NCBI RefSeq assembly: GCF_039652555.1
Contig: NZ_JBDJAF010000001.1
Location: 992,001-1,056,000 of the forward strand
Direction: 5' to 3'
Source of the DNA: Parafrigoribacterium mesophilum
Lineage (GTDB): Bacteria > Actinomycetota > Actinomycetes > Actinomycetales > Microbacteriaceae
DNA length: 64,000 bases
Under the pieces are notes generated by a model. It did no database searches. It was not told the origin of the DNA and worked only from the letters and a program-made list of their open reading frames with translations. This document shows positions 35,357 to 44,261 of the stretch, one piece after another. Position 1 is the stretch's first letter. Every line of letters begins with the position of its first letter. Position numbers and translations under genes: made by a program.

Positions 35357-35414
35357 TTGACATCGTGTGCAAGACCTTGCAAGCTGGAGCGATCTGAAGC
35401 GGCGCGAAGCGCCG
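35357..35414 (+). promoter_or_regulatory. Control region of the YnjBCD-like operon
   Basis: TTGACA at 35357-35362 is followed by a perfect palindrome TGCAAG-AC-CTTGCA (35368-35381) where the promoter would be bound, and by a small hairpin CGGCGC-GAA-GCGCCG (35400-35414) in the predicted leader. The core GCAA-N4-TTGC also occurs upstream of lacI-2 (40820-40831). The rest of the 444-base gap between 35084 and 35529 shows only palindrome F. Confidence 0.45.
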
Positions 35415-35528
35415 ACTGCACGAGGAGGCGCAGGCGTGGATCGTTCGTTTCCGGCATTCGCTTCTAGTCCGCCTACAGATTCTTCAGGCAGCTAGGCACA
35501 CCAAATCACAGTCATGAAAGGAATAGAC

Positions 35529-36728
35529 ATGCGCTTTACCCGAACAACGTTGATCGTTGCCGCCGCAACAGCCGTTACCCTTCTCGCCGCCGGGTGTGCT
35601 CCGCCCAGCAAAGAAGTGCCGGATGAGCCGGCAATGTCCGTGCCGGACAAGCCATCGGCTCCCGTCACCCTCAACATCCTGGACGGCGGTGGCAAGATCG
35701 CCGTCGAGCAGATGATCGACGCGTTCATCAAGGAGCACCCGGATGTCATCTCCAGCGTCACGTGGGAGTCGGCCTCAGAGGGCGATATTGTCAGCGCGCT
35801 CAAGCCCCAGGTGGACACGGGCAACATCAAGACCGATCTAGTGATCACGGGAACCTCCGGGCTCGCCGCCGGGATGAAGAATAATATCTGGGCTCCGATC
35901 GCCACCGACTACGCGGACCGGCTGAGCAACATCGATAACCTGATCGAGCCGGCACAAGAGCTTCAGGCCCTGACCGAGGGATACGGCGTCAACGTCGTCT
36001 GGTGCTACTGCGGTCCCATCCTGACCTATAACCCGAAGGTGGTCACCGAACTGCCGCACTCCGCGCAAGAAGTGCTCGAATGGGCAAAGGCTAACCCCGG
36101 CAAGTTCGGCTATTCACGGCCGGCGAACTCCGGCGTTGGGCGCACATTCCTTCTCGCACTGCCGTACATCCTCGGGGACAAGGACCCCAACGACCCCGTG
36201 AACGGCTGGGAGAAGACCTGGACCTACCTCGAGGAACTCGGCAAGTACATCGAGAACTACCCGACCTCAACGGGCCAATCGATGACCAACCTGGCCGATG
36301 GCACCTGGACCCTGATGCCGTCGAGTGCCGGATGGGATGTCGGGCCACGCGCTCGCGGACAGGTTCCGGAGTACATGGAAACCTACCCCATGGACAACAC
36401 CACGTGGATGATGGACCCGAACTATGCCCTCGTGACCCGTGGTGCCTCTGCGGACAAGATGTCGGCGATGCTCATGCTCATCCAGTACATGCTCAAGCCG
36501 GAGATCAACGCGATGACGGCAAACGGCGGACAGTATGTTCCAGGACCCGTCGTTGAGGGTGCAACCCTCGACATGGCTCCACAGGCAACCCAGGATCTAC
36601 TGAACAAGTTCAACAGAGACTGGTACGCGGAAGCGACCGCCTCGGCTAAGTTCGTCGCACCGCCGACCCAGGAGGTCGTCGTCAAGGCACTCGACATCTG
36701 GGACCGCAGAATCGGCGCCGGAAACTAG
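35529..36728 (+). CDS. ABC transporter substrate-binding lipoprotein (YnjB/polyamine-like)
   Basis: 399-residue exported lipoprotein. Signal peptide ends at LAAGC (Cys23). Mature regions: VTLNILDGGGKIAVEQMIDAF, SALKPQVDTGNIKTDLVITG, GYGVNVVWCYCGPILTYNP, WTYLEELGKYIENYPTSTGQ. It resembles the YnjB and spermidine/putrescine-type binding proteins rather than CUT1 sugar binders. ATG at 35529 follows GAAAGGAA. First gene of a four-gene transporter operon in a sugar-acid region, so an organic or sugar acid cargo is likely; not proven. Confidence 0.85.
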   Translation: MRFTRTTLIVAAATAVTLLAAGCAPPSKEVPDEPAMSVPDKPSAPVTLNILDGGGKIAVEQMIDAFIKEHPDVISSVTWESASEGDIVSALKPQVDTGNIKTDLVITGTSGLAAGMKNNIWAPIATDYADRLSNIDNLIEPAQELQALTEGYGVNVVWCYCGPILTYNPKVVTELPHSAQEVLEWAKANPGKFGYSRPANSGVGRTFLLALPYILGDKDPNDPVNGWEKTWTYLEELGKYIENYPTSTGQSMTNLADGTWTLMPSSAGWDVGPRARGQVPEYMETYPMDNTTWMMDPNYALVTRGASADKMSAMLMLIQYMLKPEINAMTANGGQYVPGPVVEGATLDMAPQATQDLLNKFNRDWYAEATASAKFVAPPTQEVVVKALDIWDRRIGAGN

Positions 36729-36755
36729 TCAGCAGGATCTAGTAGGGAAAAGAAA

Positions 36756-37901
36756 ATGGTTATCAAGTCGACACAATTCACCAGTCTTGAGTTGCAGGAT
36801 TTGGGCAGGAGTTTTGGTGGGTCACGCGCCCTGTCAGACTTGAACCTGACGATCCGGGCGGGCGAGTTCATCGCCCTGCTCGGACCGTCAGGGTGCGGCA
36901 AGTCAACAGCGCTCAATTGCCTTGCCGGACTTCTTCCGCTCACGAGCGGGCGAATCATGATCGACGGGGCGCGCGTGGACACGTTGCCCCCCGAGAAGCG
37001 CGACTTCGGGATGGTGTTCCAGAACTATGCGCTCTTCCCCCACCTCTCCGTCGCGCGGAACATCGCGTTCGGCCTCGAGATGCGCAAGGTTCCGAAAGCC
37101 GACATTCGGCGTCGCGTCGACAAAGCGCTCGCCCTCGTCAAACTCGAGGCTCACGCGAGCAAGCTGCCGGGGCAGCTATCCGGTGGCCAGCAGCAGCGAG
37201 TCGCGATTGCCAGAGCGGTGATCCTCGAACCGCGGCTCGTTCTCATGGACGAGCCGCTCTCCAACCTGGATGCCAAGCTCCGGCTGGAAATGCGCGCCGA
37301 GATCAGAAAGCTTCATGAGTCGCTTGGCCTCACAACGGTCTATGTGACCCATGACCAGGAAGAGGCGCTGTCGATGGCCGACCGCTTGGTCGTGCTCAAC
37401 GAGGGCAGAGTGCAGCAGGTGGGAACCCCGGAAGAGGTGCATCGCACGCCCAGAAATTGGTACGTCGCGGACTTCATGGGCTACCGCAACTTGATCGACG
37501 CCGTCGTCGAGTCCGTCGCCGGCCGCGCGGTCGTCGTGTCCGGCGGTGGCATGCGCATCAACGCGACAGCACAGCAAGCAGTGCGCGTCGGCGATACGGT
37601 GCGACTCGCGATCCGACCTGAGGATTTTGCGGACGTCGAACAGCGCGGCGTCGCACTCGACGGCAACAGGATCGACGCCAAAGTGTCACTACTGGAATAC
37701 CAGGGCAGCGGCTACGCCGTGGAAGTCACGACAGCCACCAGCGACACGCTTCACGTGCACTACAAGGAGGTGCCCCCGACATCCGGCTCCGTCACGCTCA
37801 CGGTTGCCGCGGGACGGGCGTTGGTGTTCAGCGTCGACCTCAGCGATCCGTCCACGATGCTCGAGGAGGATCCCCTGGTCGCGTATGAGGTGGGCAGCTA
37901 A
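36756..37901 (+). CDS. ABC transporter ATP-binding protein (PotA/UgpC type)
   Basis: 381-residue ATPase. Walker A GPSGCGKST (43-51), Q-loop VFQNYALFPHLSV, signature LSGGQQQRVAIARA, Walker B RLVLMDEPLSNLD, H-loop VYVTHDQEEALS, then a C-terminal TOBE domain (RPEDFADVEQ, VTLTVAAGRALVFSVD). Twenty-seven bases after the binding protein and overlapping the next gene (TAATG). It energises this importer; in principle a TOBE-type ATPase could also serve the ATPase-less dgo importer at 16395-19626. Confidence 0.93.
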   Translation: MVIKSTQFTSLELQDLGRSFGGSRALSDLNLTIRAGEFIALLGPSGCGKSTALNCLAGLLPLTSGRIMIDGARVDTLPPEKRDFGMVFQNYALFPHLSVARNIAFGLEMRKVPKADIRRRVDKALALVKLEAHASKLPGQLSGGQQQRVAIARAVILEPRLVLMDEPLSNLDAKLRLEMRAEIRKLHESLGLTTVYVTHDQEEALSMADRLVVLNEGRVQQVGTPEEVHRTPRNWYVADFMGYRNLIDAVVESVAGRAVVVSGGGMRINATAQQAVRVGDTVRLAIRPEDFADVEQRGVALDGNRIDAKVSLLEYQGSGYAVEVTTATSDTLHVHYKEVPPTSGSVTLTVAAGRALVFSVDLSDPSTMLEEDPLVAYEVGS

Positions 37902-38830
37902 TGGCTGCAGCGTCGACGAAGCAGGCACAGCCTGGCGTTGCTAGCGCAACCCACCGCCTCGCGGAGCGTGGGATCGACAAGGGCCTATTGCTTCTGGTGC
38001 CCGCGCTGTTGTTCGCAATCGCTCTGTTCGTCTATCCCTTCACCTACGGAATCGGCCTGACGGTGCAGCCCACCGCCGACATGCAGGAGCAGTGGGGCGG
38101 TGGCTTCCTTGCGAACTACGTGGCGTTCTTCACCGACCCTTTCATCTTCGACACAGTCTGGATCACCCTGCGGCTCGCGCTGCCGGCCGCGCTGATTAAC
38201 GTCCTGGTATCGGTTCCCATTGCGTTCAAGTTGCGCGGGTCGTTCGCCGGAAAGCGGTTCCTGCTGACGATGCTCGTGCTGCCGATCACCCTTGGCGCCG
38301 TTCTCACGTCACAGGGACTCCTGATCTTTGCCGGACCTGGGGGATGGCTCAATCGCACGCTTCTGGAATCCGGGATCATCAGCGCGCCGCTTCAGCTGAC
38401 GATGAATTACACCGGCGTTCTGTTGTCGTTGATCATCAGCGGTTTCCCGTTCGCGTTCCTCCTCGTGTCGTCATACCTGTCTGGGATCGACCCCAGCCTC
38501 GAGTCTGCCGCCAGAACCCTTGGAGCCGGTTGGCGTCAGCGTTTCCTGCGCGTCATCCTTCCCCTGCTCGCACCCGGTCTCGCCACCACCTTCATCCTCA
38601 CCTTCGTCCTGGCATTCAGTGTGTTCCCGTCGGCACGGTTAGTTGGTGACGCGCTCGGCGAAACCCGTGTGATCTCGCTCGTTGCCTTCCGCGCATTCGG
38701 AGAGCAGAACGATTACCCCATGGCCTCGACGATCGCGCTCATGCTTGGAGTCGTCGAACTCGTTGTCGTGGCGGTCGTGCTGCTCGGGCGATCCATGCTC
38801 TACAAGGGCCCAACCGGAGGGAAAGGCTGA
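37901..38830 (+). CDS. ABC transporter permease (YnjC/PotB type)
   Basis: 309-residue membrane protein with about six helices, first at LLLLVPALLFAIALFVYPF. The EAA-type coupling loop reads ESAARTLGAGWRQRFLRVI. The start overlaps the ATPase stop and its own stop overlaps the next start (TGATG). Part of the 35529-39726 importer. Confidence 0.92.
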   Translation: MAAASTKQAQPGVASATHRLAERGIDKGLLLLVPALLFAIALFVYPFTYGIGLTVQPTADMQEQWGGGFLANYVAFFTDPFIFDTVWITLRLALPAALINVLVSVPIAFKLRGSFAGKRFLLTMLVLPITLGAVLTSQGLLIFAGPGGWLNRTLLESGIISAPLQLTMNYTGVLLSLIISGFPFAFLLVSSYLSGIDPSLESAARTLGAGWRQRFLRVILPLLAPGLATTFILTFVLAFSVFPSARLVGDALGETRVISLVAFRAFGEQNDYPMASTIALMLGVVELVVVAVVLLGRSMLYKGPTGGKG

Positions 38831-39726
38831 TGGCCATCGCAACCTCGTCTCGAAAGCGCCTCGGAAAGCCGAGCAGCCGCTTGCCTGGCGAGCGCAGTCT
38901 CGTCGCCTCCCCCACCACCTGGGTGGTCTGGTTCGCGGTCGCTGCGTTCTTCATCCTGCTGTTCGGCATCCTGTTCGGCGTGCTGACGGACTCGTTCGCC
39001 AAGCAGTGGTTCGGCACCTGGTTACCAGAGGGCTACACGACCGATTGGTACAACAACTCATGGGAGCGTTTCGACCTGGGGCACGTCGTGATCGTAACGG
39101 TCGTCGTCGCTCTGACCGTCGTCATCGTCTCGGCGCTGATCGGGGTTCCCGCCGCCTACCAGCTGGCACGGCGCAACTTTCCGGGCAAACGATTGATCTC
39201 GGTGCTCTTCTTGCTGCCCATCCTGATGCCACCGCTGACTTACGGAATCCCGCTTGCCACGGTCATGTACAACCTGGGGCTGGGACGAACGCTTCTCGGG
39301 GTGATCCTAGTGAACATCGTGCCAGCCGTTCCCTTCGTGATCCTCACCATGACGCCGTTCATCGAACAGATCAGCCCTAACATCGAAAACGCGGCCCGCA
39401 TGAGCGGAGCCAACACGCGCGCGCTCTTCCTGCGCATCCTGATGCCCCTCTTGATTCCTGGCCTGTTGGCGGCATCCGTTCTGGTGCTGGTCCGGACGGT
39501 CGGGCTTTTCGAACTCACCTTCCTCGTCTCCGGGCCCGACACGGACACCCTGGTCGTGACCCTCTATCGGGCGATGACCGCAGCGGGGGGAACGGTTTCG
39601 CGCCAGGCGGTCTCCGCGATGTCGGTCGTGTACTCGCTCACTATGATGATCATCCTGATCATCGCCCTGCGAGTGGTGAACCCGACGCAGCTCGTGGCCA
39701 GAGTGGACGCCGGCCGGAAAGAGTAA
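38830..39726 (+). CDS. ABC transporter permease (YnjC/PotC type)
   Basis: 298-residue second permease with six helices (first: WVVWFAVAAFFILLFGILFG) and coupling loop ENAARMSGANTRALFLRIL. The frame ends GRKE. It is last in the transporter operon, convergent with lacI-2 five bases later. Confidence 0.92.
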   Translation: MAIATSSRKRLGKPSSRLPGERSLVASPTTWVVWFAVAAFFILLFGILFGVLTDSFAKQWFGTWLPEGYTTDWYNNSWERFDLGHVVIVTVVVALTVVIVSALIGVPAAYQLARRNFPGKRLISVLFLLPILMPPLTYGIPLATVMYNLGLGRTLLGVILVNIVPAVPFVILTMTPFIEQISPNIENAARMSGANTRALFLRILMPLLIPGLLAASVLVLVRTVGLFELTFLVSGPDTDTLVVTLYRAMTAAGGTVSRQAVSAMSVVYSLTMMIILIIALRVVNPTQLVARVDAGRKE

Positions 39727-39731
39727 CCGAC

Positions 39732-40808
39732 CTACTGGTGTGCTGGCCCAGTCGATCCCCGAATGATCAAGCGCGTGACAAGGGCGTCTGACAATGGGAC
39801 ATCGAAGGATGCTTTGCCGTCGAGGTCATTCAGCAGCTGAGCGAAGGCCAATGCTCCTGCGTCGCGCAATGGCGACATGATGGTGGTGAGCGGCGGCGTG
39901 GTGAAGTCGGAGCCGAAGATGTTGTCGAAGCCCACGATGCTGAGATCCGTGGGGATGGAAAGTCCGGCCTCGATGACCTCCTGCATGAGTCCGATGGCCA
40001 TCAGGTCGTTGTAGGCGATCGCAGCCGTCACACCAGACGCCAGAACGTCGGTGGCCGCGGCTCGACCGCCGTCAACGGTTGGCACCCCTGCCTCGATCCG
40101 GATGGCGCTCACGTTCGACCATTCGCAGCGCTGTTCAATGCTCTTCCATCGCCGCTCGGACATCCAGGATCGTGTCGGCCCGGCGATGTAGGCGATAGAA
40201 CGGTGGCCGAGGCTGACGAGATGGCGTATGACTTCTGCGATGCCGTAGTCGACGTCGGCGACCACGCCAGGGACGCCTGCCACTTCGCGATTCACCACGA
40301 CCACTGGTTTCTGCTCCGCGAGTCGCACGATCGCCTCATCATCCAGTCGGGAGGTCACGAGCATGATTCCGTCGGCGACTCGCATGAGCCGCGCCGCCGC
40401 CCGCAGCTCGTTGTCCGCGGATTCTGCGGACTCGGCCAGCAGCAGAGTGAAGTCCTTGTCGACCGCGGCTCGCTCGACGCCCCGGACGACGTCGAAGAAC
40501 ATGGGGTTCGTGATGTCGGCGACGATCAGGGCGATGGTGTTCGTTCTTCCGGTTGGCAGTGCCCGCGCCATGGGATTCACCTGATAGTTAAGCTTCGCCG
40601 CCGCATCGCGGATGCGTTCCTCGGTCTTGGCGCTGATTCTGCCCGGCTTGCCCAGCGCACGGGAAACGGTTGACGGATTCACCCCCGCAACTCGCGCGAT
40701 GTCGTAAATGGTGGGCGCGAGCCTCTCCGATCTCCTCGGCTTGCCCTCGCGCGCGGTCACTGATACGGACTTCTCGCTATCGGCCCCAGTTGACACCGCA
40801 CTACCCAC
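39732..40808 (-). CDS. LacI-family regulator 2
   Basis: 358 residues with an unusual 30-residue N-terminal lead before the helix-turn-helix (PTIYDIARVAGVNPSTVSRAL, hinge NPMARAL), then a sensor domain (IALIVADITNPMFFDVVRG, DLSIVGFDNIFGSDF). The start is taken as GTG at 40808, but an internal GTG at 40796 or a codon nearer the HTH is possible. It lies beside the YnjBCD-like operon and shares the GCAA-N4-TTGC palindrome with it, so it probably regulates that transporter and itself. Confidence 0.88.
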   Translation of the reverse strand: MGSAVSTGADSEKSVSVTAREGKPRRSERLAPTIYDIARVAGVNPSTVSRALGKPGRISAKTEERIRDAAAKLNYQVNPMARALPTGRTNTIALIVADITNPMFFDVVRGVERAAVDKDFTLLLAESAESADNELRAAARLMRVADGIMLVTSRLDDEAIVRLAEQKPVVVVNREVAGVPGVVADVDYGIAEVIRHLVSLGHRSIAYIAGPTRSWMSERRWKSIEQRCEWSNVSAIRIEAGVPTVDGGRAAATDVLASGVTAAIAYNDLMAIGLMQEVIEAGLSIPTDLSIVGFDNIFGSDFTTPPLTTIMSPLRDAGALAFAQLLNDLDGKASFDVPLSDALVTRLIIRGSTGPAHQ

Positions 40809-40819
40809 TTCCGCTCATC

Positions 40820-40831
40820 GCAAATCGTTGC
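40820..40831. promoter_or_regulatory. GCAA-N4-TTGC palindrome before lacI-2
   Basis: GCAAATCGTTGC, extended by CG on one side, 12 bases upstream of the lacI-2 start. It matches the GCAAGACCTTGC core in front of the YnjBCD-like operon and suggests autoregulation. Confidence 0.45.
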
Positions 40832-40938
40832 GGCATCTGACGATGTGACGATACCCACACCTCGGGCTGAGTCAAGGATACCCATCTACAACCGCCCCTT
40901 TCGGGTGCAGACTCCGTCGGCTCACCGGAACAACGCAA

Positions 40939-42384
40939 CTATACCGACTGATCTGGCAACCGGTTGCACGAACTCACCGCGGAGCGCACCAATTCGAGAA
41001 AGCCGACATCCATTGCCAAGGTCTCGCTCAGGAGCCCAAGCAGGCTCTGGACCACCTCGTCGGGACGCAAGGCAAGCGCTCTGGCGATTTTGGCGGAGTC
41101 CAGATCAACAAGGTCGCGTCCACCGATGAGCAGGGCAATCCATGCGCCTATCGCGCGCGCGCACCCTTCGGCGCTCCGGCCTGCCTGCCGTTCTGCGATC
41201 GCGATCGGAGCGACCCTGATCCGCAGTTTCGCCACACCCTGAATGGCGATCTGAGAGAGTCGGTGTTCGATCCTGACGTTCTCAAAGCGATCCAGAAGTG
41301 CGACGCAGTATGCGTCCAATTCTGCCGCGGCGATCGGGAGCTGCCGACGTGCCTCCTGCCAGAACTCCGTCACCCACTCCCTGCAGCGCTCGTCCGCGAT
41401 CGCGGATGCGACGGTCAGGTGGCCAAGAGCAATTCCCGCATAGGCCAGCAGGCTGTGCGCACCATTGAGAAGCCAGAGTTTCCGTTGCTCGAACGGTTCG
41501 ACATCCTCGACGAACAGGGCTCCGCCGTTCTCCCACTGCGGCCGTCCGGCCGGAAACGTGCCGCTCAGCACCCAGTCCCTGAACGGCTCTGTGACGACGG
41601 GAGCTCCATCGATCCATCCGGTGGCTGCCGTCACCAGCTCGAGGTCGGCCGGGGTCGTCGCAGGTGTGATCCGGTCGACTGAGGTCGACACGAATGAGAC
41701 GTTGGCACGGATCCAGCGCGCTGTCGTCACGCTCGCTCGGTCTGCCAGCGCGAGGAGACCTGATTCAACGAGGTGTCCGTTTCTAGGCATGTTGTCGCAC
41801 GGCACGATCGCGATCGGGCCGGACTCATTTCTCCGGCGAGCCTCAAGCCCCAGCAGCAGCCGACCGAGCGGGGTAGTTGGCCCGTCGTCGGAGTACTCCA
41901 GTTTTGCGGCGGTCAGCCGGGCATCCAGCCAGGCGACGTCCCGCGCCATGACCTCGTCATTCTGGTCTGGAGTTCCGTCCGCAGTCAGGCGGTAGCCGGC
42001 CTCGGTGATCGTCATGGTGACGATTGCCGTCAACTTTGCGGCGATCAGGGGAATGAGCCTGTCCAGCCGGCCGCCGTCCCACGCTTCGACGATGCTCCGG
42101 ACCACGGTGATCCGATCACCAGTCGCTGACCGCTCCACCAGGTGAAAGAGCCCGTCCTGAGGAGCGAGCAACTCTGCCACCCGCGGGCTTCTGCCCGTGA
42201 ATGCAGCGATTCCCCATTCGGCATTCGGATCGCATTGATCGGTGAACCACGCCTGATGCGCGCGGTGGAATGCACCGAGCCCGAGGTGCACGATGCGGAT
42301 TGGCGCCCGACGTCCCGCCTGGCCATCGCGGTTCTGAAGAGCCGACCATGACAGCGGAATCGCGACGGTCGTGTTCGAAGTCAT
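40939..42384 (-). CDS. uxuB: D-fructuronate reductase (mannitol dehydrogenase family)
   Basis: 481-residue NAD-dependent long-chain polyol dehydrogenase. Rossmann start IRIVHLGLGAFHRAHQAWF (residues about 29-47), PCDNMPRNG, and the C-terminal catalytic Lys block RKLWLLNGAHSLLAYAG. Context (directly behind uxaC, overlapping by ATGA) makes it fructuronate reductase, D-fructuronate to D-mannonate, rather than mannitol dehydrogenase; tagaturonate reduction is an alternative. The last codons contain a LacI-type operator (site G). Confidence 0.88.
   Translation of the reverse strand: MTSNTTVAIPLSWSALQNRDGQAGRRAPIRIVHLGLGAFHRAHQAWFTDQCDPNAEWGIAAFTGRSPRVAELLAPQDGLFHLVERSATGDRITVVRSIVEAWDGGRLDRLIPLIAAKLTAIVTMTITEAGYRLTADGTPDQNDEVMARDVAWLDARLTAAKLEYSDDGPTTPLGRLLLGLEARRRNESGPIAIVPCDNMPRNGHLVESGLLALADRASVTTARWIRANVSFVSTSVDRITPATTPADLELVTAATGWIDGAPVVTEPFRDWVLSGTFPAGRPQWENGGALFVEDVEPFEQRKLWLLNGAHSLLAYAGIALGHLTVASAIADERCREWVTEFWQEARRQLPIAAAELDAYCVALLDRFENVRIEHRLSQIAIQGVAKLRIRVAPIAIAERQAGRSAEGCARAIGAWIALLIGGRDLVDLDSAKIARALALRPDEVVQSLLGLLSETLAMDVGFLELVRSAVSSCNRLPDQSV
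40953..40970. promoter_or_regulatory. LacI-type operator G inside the uxuB 3' end
   Basis: CTGGCAACC|GGTTGCACG with the perfect core GCAACCGGTTGC at 40956-40967. It lies within the last codons of uxuB, 145 bases upstream of the lacI-2 start, so it could act on lacI-2 transcription or as an auxiliary site for looping. Confidence 0.5.
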
Positions 42385-43787
42385 AGTTTGAACACTCTCC
42401 GCGGGATTGCGTCGACCAGGTCGACGATGATCCGCTCCGCCTGAGCGCGCCCGACGCGGCCCTCTCCAACCAGTCGCGCCAGAAATGCGGAGTCTGCCCT
42501 GCGCGCCATGTCATGGCGTGCAGGAATTGACAGGAACGCACGTGTGTCGTCAATAAATCCTGAGCCGCGGTAGAACCCCGCCGTCTCCGTCACAGCCGCG
42601 CGGAAGCGCTGGATCGAATCGGGAGCGTCGAGGAACCACCATGGCGCGCCGACGAAAACGCTCGGGTAGAACCCCGCCAACGGCGCGACTTCCCGCGAAT
42701 ACACTGTCTCGTCCACACTGAACAGCACCAAATGAAGGTTTGTGTTCAACCCGAATTCCTCGAGCAGCGGCCTGAGATTCTGGGTGTACTCGACGCCGAT
42801 CGGAATGTCGTGGCCGGTGTCCGGACCGAGCCGATCGAAAGTGGAGCTCGAGTGATTCCGGTAGACGCCCGGATGAACCGTCATGACCAGCCCATCGTTC
42901 GTGCTCATTCTGGCCATCTGGAACAACATGTGGCCGGCGAATACACGCGAATCCGCCGGCGTCAGGCGACCGGCCACGGCACCTTGGAACAGCCGTGCCG
43001 CATCCAGCTCGTCGAGGTCGACCGTGAACGGTTGGCGCACGCCGTGATCCGCCGAGACCGCACCTCGTTCGATGAAGTAGGCGCGGCGACCCTCGAGCGC
43101 GCGCAGGTAGCCGCTGAAGTCGTCCGGCTTCTCCCCCGCCCACTCCATGAGACGCGAAATCCGCCCAGCGAACCCCGCTGCGGAAGGATCGAGATACGCG
43201 TCCGGACGAAACGTCGGCAGGACTCGCCCACGAAACGTCGGATCGGTTGCCAACGCCGAGTGCGCCGCCAGATCGTCCATGGGGTCGTCCGTCGTTGCCA
43301 GCACGTCGATTCTGAACCGATCGAAAAGGGAACGAGGACGGTAGTCGTCGAGCGCGAGCTGCGACGCTATCGCGTCGTATAGGGCGTCGGCCGTCTCGGC
43401 AGATGGCTCGAGCTCGATGTCGAAGAGCGTTGCGAATTCGTGGGTAAGCCAGTAGCCGGACGAGGTGCCTGCAAACAGGTCCCAATTGGATGAGAGCACA
43501 CGCCACGCCGCCCGCGGGTCAACGAGAACACCGGATCCCGCGCCCAGCGAGCCGAGATCCGCCCCAGCCGCGTGAAGCAGTCGCGTTATGTAGTGATCGT
43601 GCGACACGAACAGTTCTGCTGGGTTGGAGAATTGCCGGTTCTCCAACAGTAGCGACGCGTCGACGTGCCCATGCGGCGAGATGATCGGCAGTTCTGCGAC
43701 GCGGGAATAGAGAGATCGCGCGATCTCCCGGCAAGCAGGGTCGACAGGAAAGAGTCGGTCAGGATTCAACTCGAGTTTCGTTGGCAC
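42381..43787 (-). CDS. uxaC: Uronate (glucuronate) isomerase
   Basis: 468-residue amidohydrolase-superfamily isomerase, D-glucuronate to D-fructuronate (and galacturonate to tagaturonate). Typical length. LELNPDRLFPVDPACREIAR at the start, LPIISPHGHVDASLL with the metal His pair, SHDHYITRLLHAAG, VLATTDDPMDDLAAH, TFRPDAYLDPS and IGVEYTQNLRPLLEEFG. GTG at 43785-43787 is chosen because it gives the family N-terminus; GAAGGG runs directly into it, so spacing is poor. Operator H lies 29 bases upstream. First gene of the uxaC-uxuB operon. Confidence 0.92.
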   Translation of the reverse strand: MPTKLELNPDRLFPVDPACREIARSLYSRVAELPIISPHGHVDASLLLENRQFSNPAELFVSHDHYITRLLHAAGADLGSLGAGSGVLVDPRAAWRVLSSNWDLFAGTSSGYWLTHEFATLFDIELEPSAETADALYDAIASQLALDDYRPRSLFDRFRIDVLATTDDPMDDLAAHSALATDPTFRGRVLPTFRPDAYLDPSAAGFAGRISRLMEWAGEKPDDFSGYLRALEGRRAYFIERGAVSADHGVRQPFTVDLDELDAARLFQGAVAGRLTPADSRVFAGHMLFQMARMSTNDGLVMTVHPGVYRNHSSSTFDRLGPDTGHDIPIGVEYTQNLRPLLEEFGLNTNLHLVLFSVDETVYSREVAPLAGFYPSVFVGAPWWFLDAPDSIQRFRAAVTETAGFYRGSGFIDDTRAFLSIPARHDMARRADSAFLARLVGEGRVGRAQAERIIVDLVDAIPRRVFKL

Positions 43788-43815
43788 CCCTTCATTGAAT
43801 CGGGGCGCGATAGAA

Positions 43816-43833
43816 TTGTCAATCGGTTGCCAA
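43816..43833. promoter_or_regulatory. LacI-type operator H before uxaC
   Basis: TTGTCAATC|GGTTGCCAA; the right arm equals the consensus half-site. On the minus strand TTGACA (43818-43823) overlaps it as a possible -35 element of the uxaC promoter. Confidence 0.6.
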
Positions 43834-43912
43834 ACCTTGGGATTGGATATCGCCTTTGGGAGACGCGTCAGCCTGTCAGTACGGCCAGCGGGGGAAACAA
43901 TCAAGGAGAAAC

Positions 43913-44261
43913 TGTGGTGCACCACAGCACGGCACAGGCAACATCCGTTGTTGTCAGCCTGGGGATGATCGACCAGATTCCACCGTGTGCGAGTCCGGTG
44001 ACATCATCGTCGCCGCGGCCTACGACGCGCTGCAACGCTGGAGAGCTCGCGTCCCACCCGATCGAGGTATTGGCGCAGGACTGGCTGCGTGCCGACCGGC
44101 TCTCGGGCACTCTGGTCCAGAGAGAGCTTGACCTCTTCGCGCGCGCACGTACCGGCGCGTCGATGCTGAGGGAACGTTCCACGCTTCGCGAAGCGGCGCT
44201 CGCAGCGAGATCGAAGGGGACGTCACTCGCTGGATTCAATCTGCTAAGTCGTCAATCATGA
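43913..44261 (+). pseudogene. Decayed unrecognised gene before Gfo/Idh
   Basis: Protein-like sequence changes frame: CESGDIIVAAAYDALQRW in one frame to about 44040, then SHPIEVLAQDWLRADRLSG and ERSTLREAALAARSKGTSLA in another to a TGA at 44259-44261. The stop overlaps the next ATG (ATGA), so the remnant was once the coupled upstream partner of the oxidoreductase gene. The opening part lacks a credible start. I do not recognise the family. The rest of the 43834-44257 gap shows nothing else. Confidence 0.5.
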
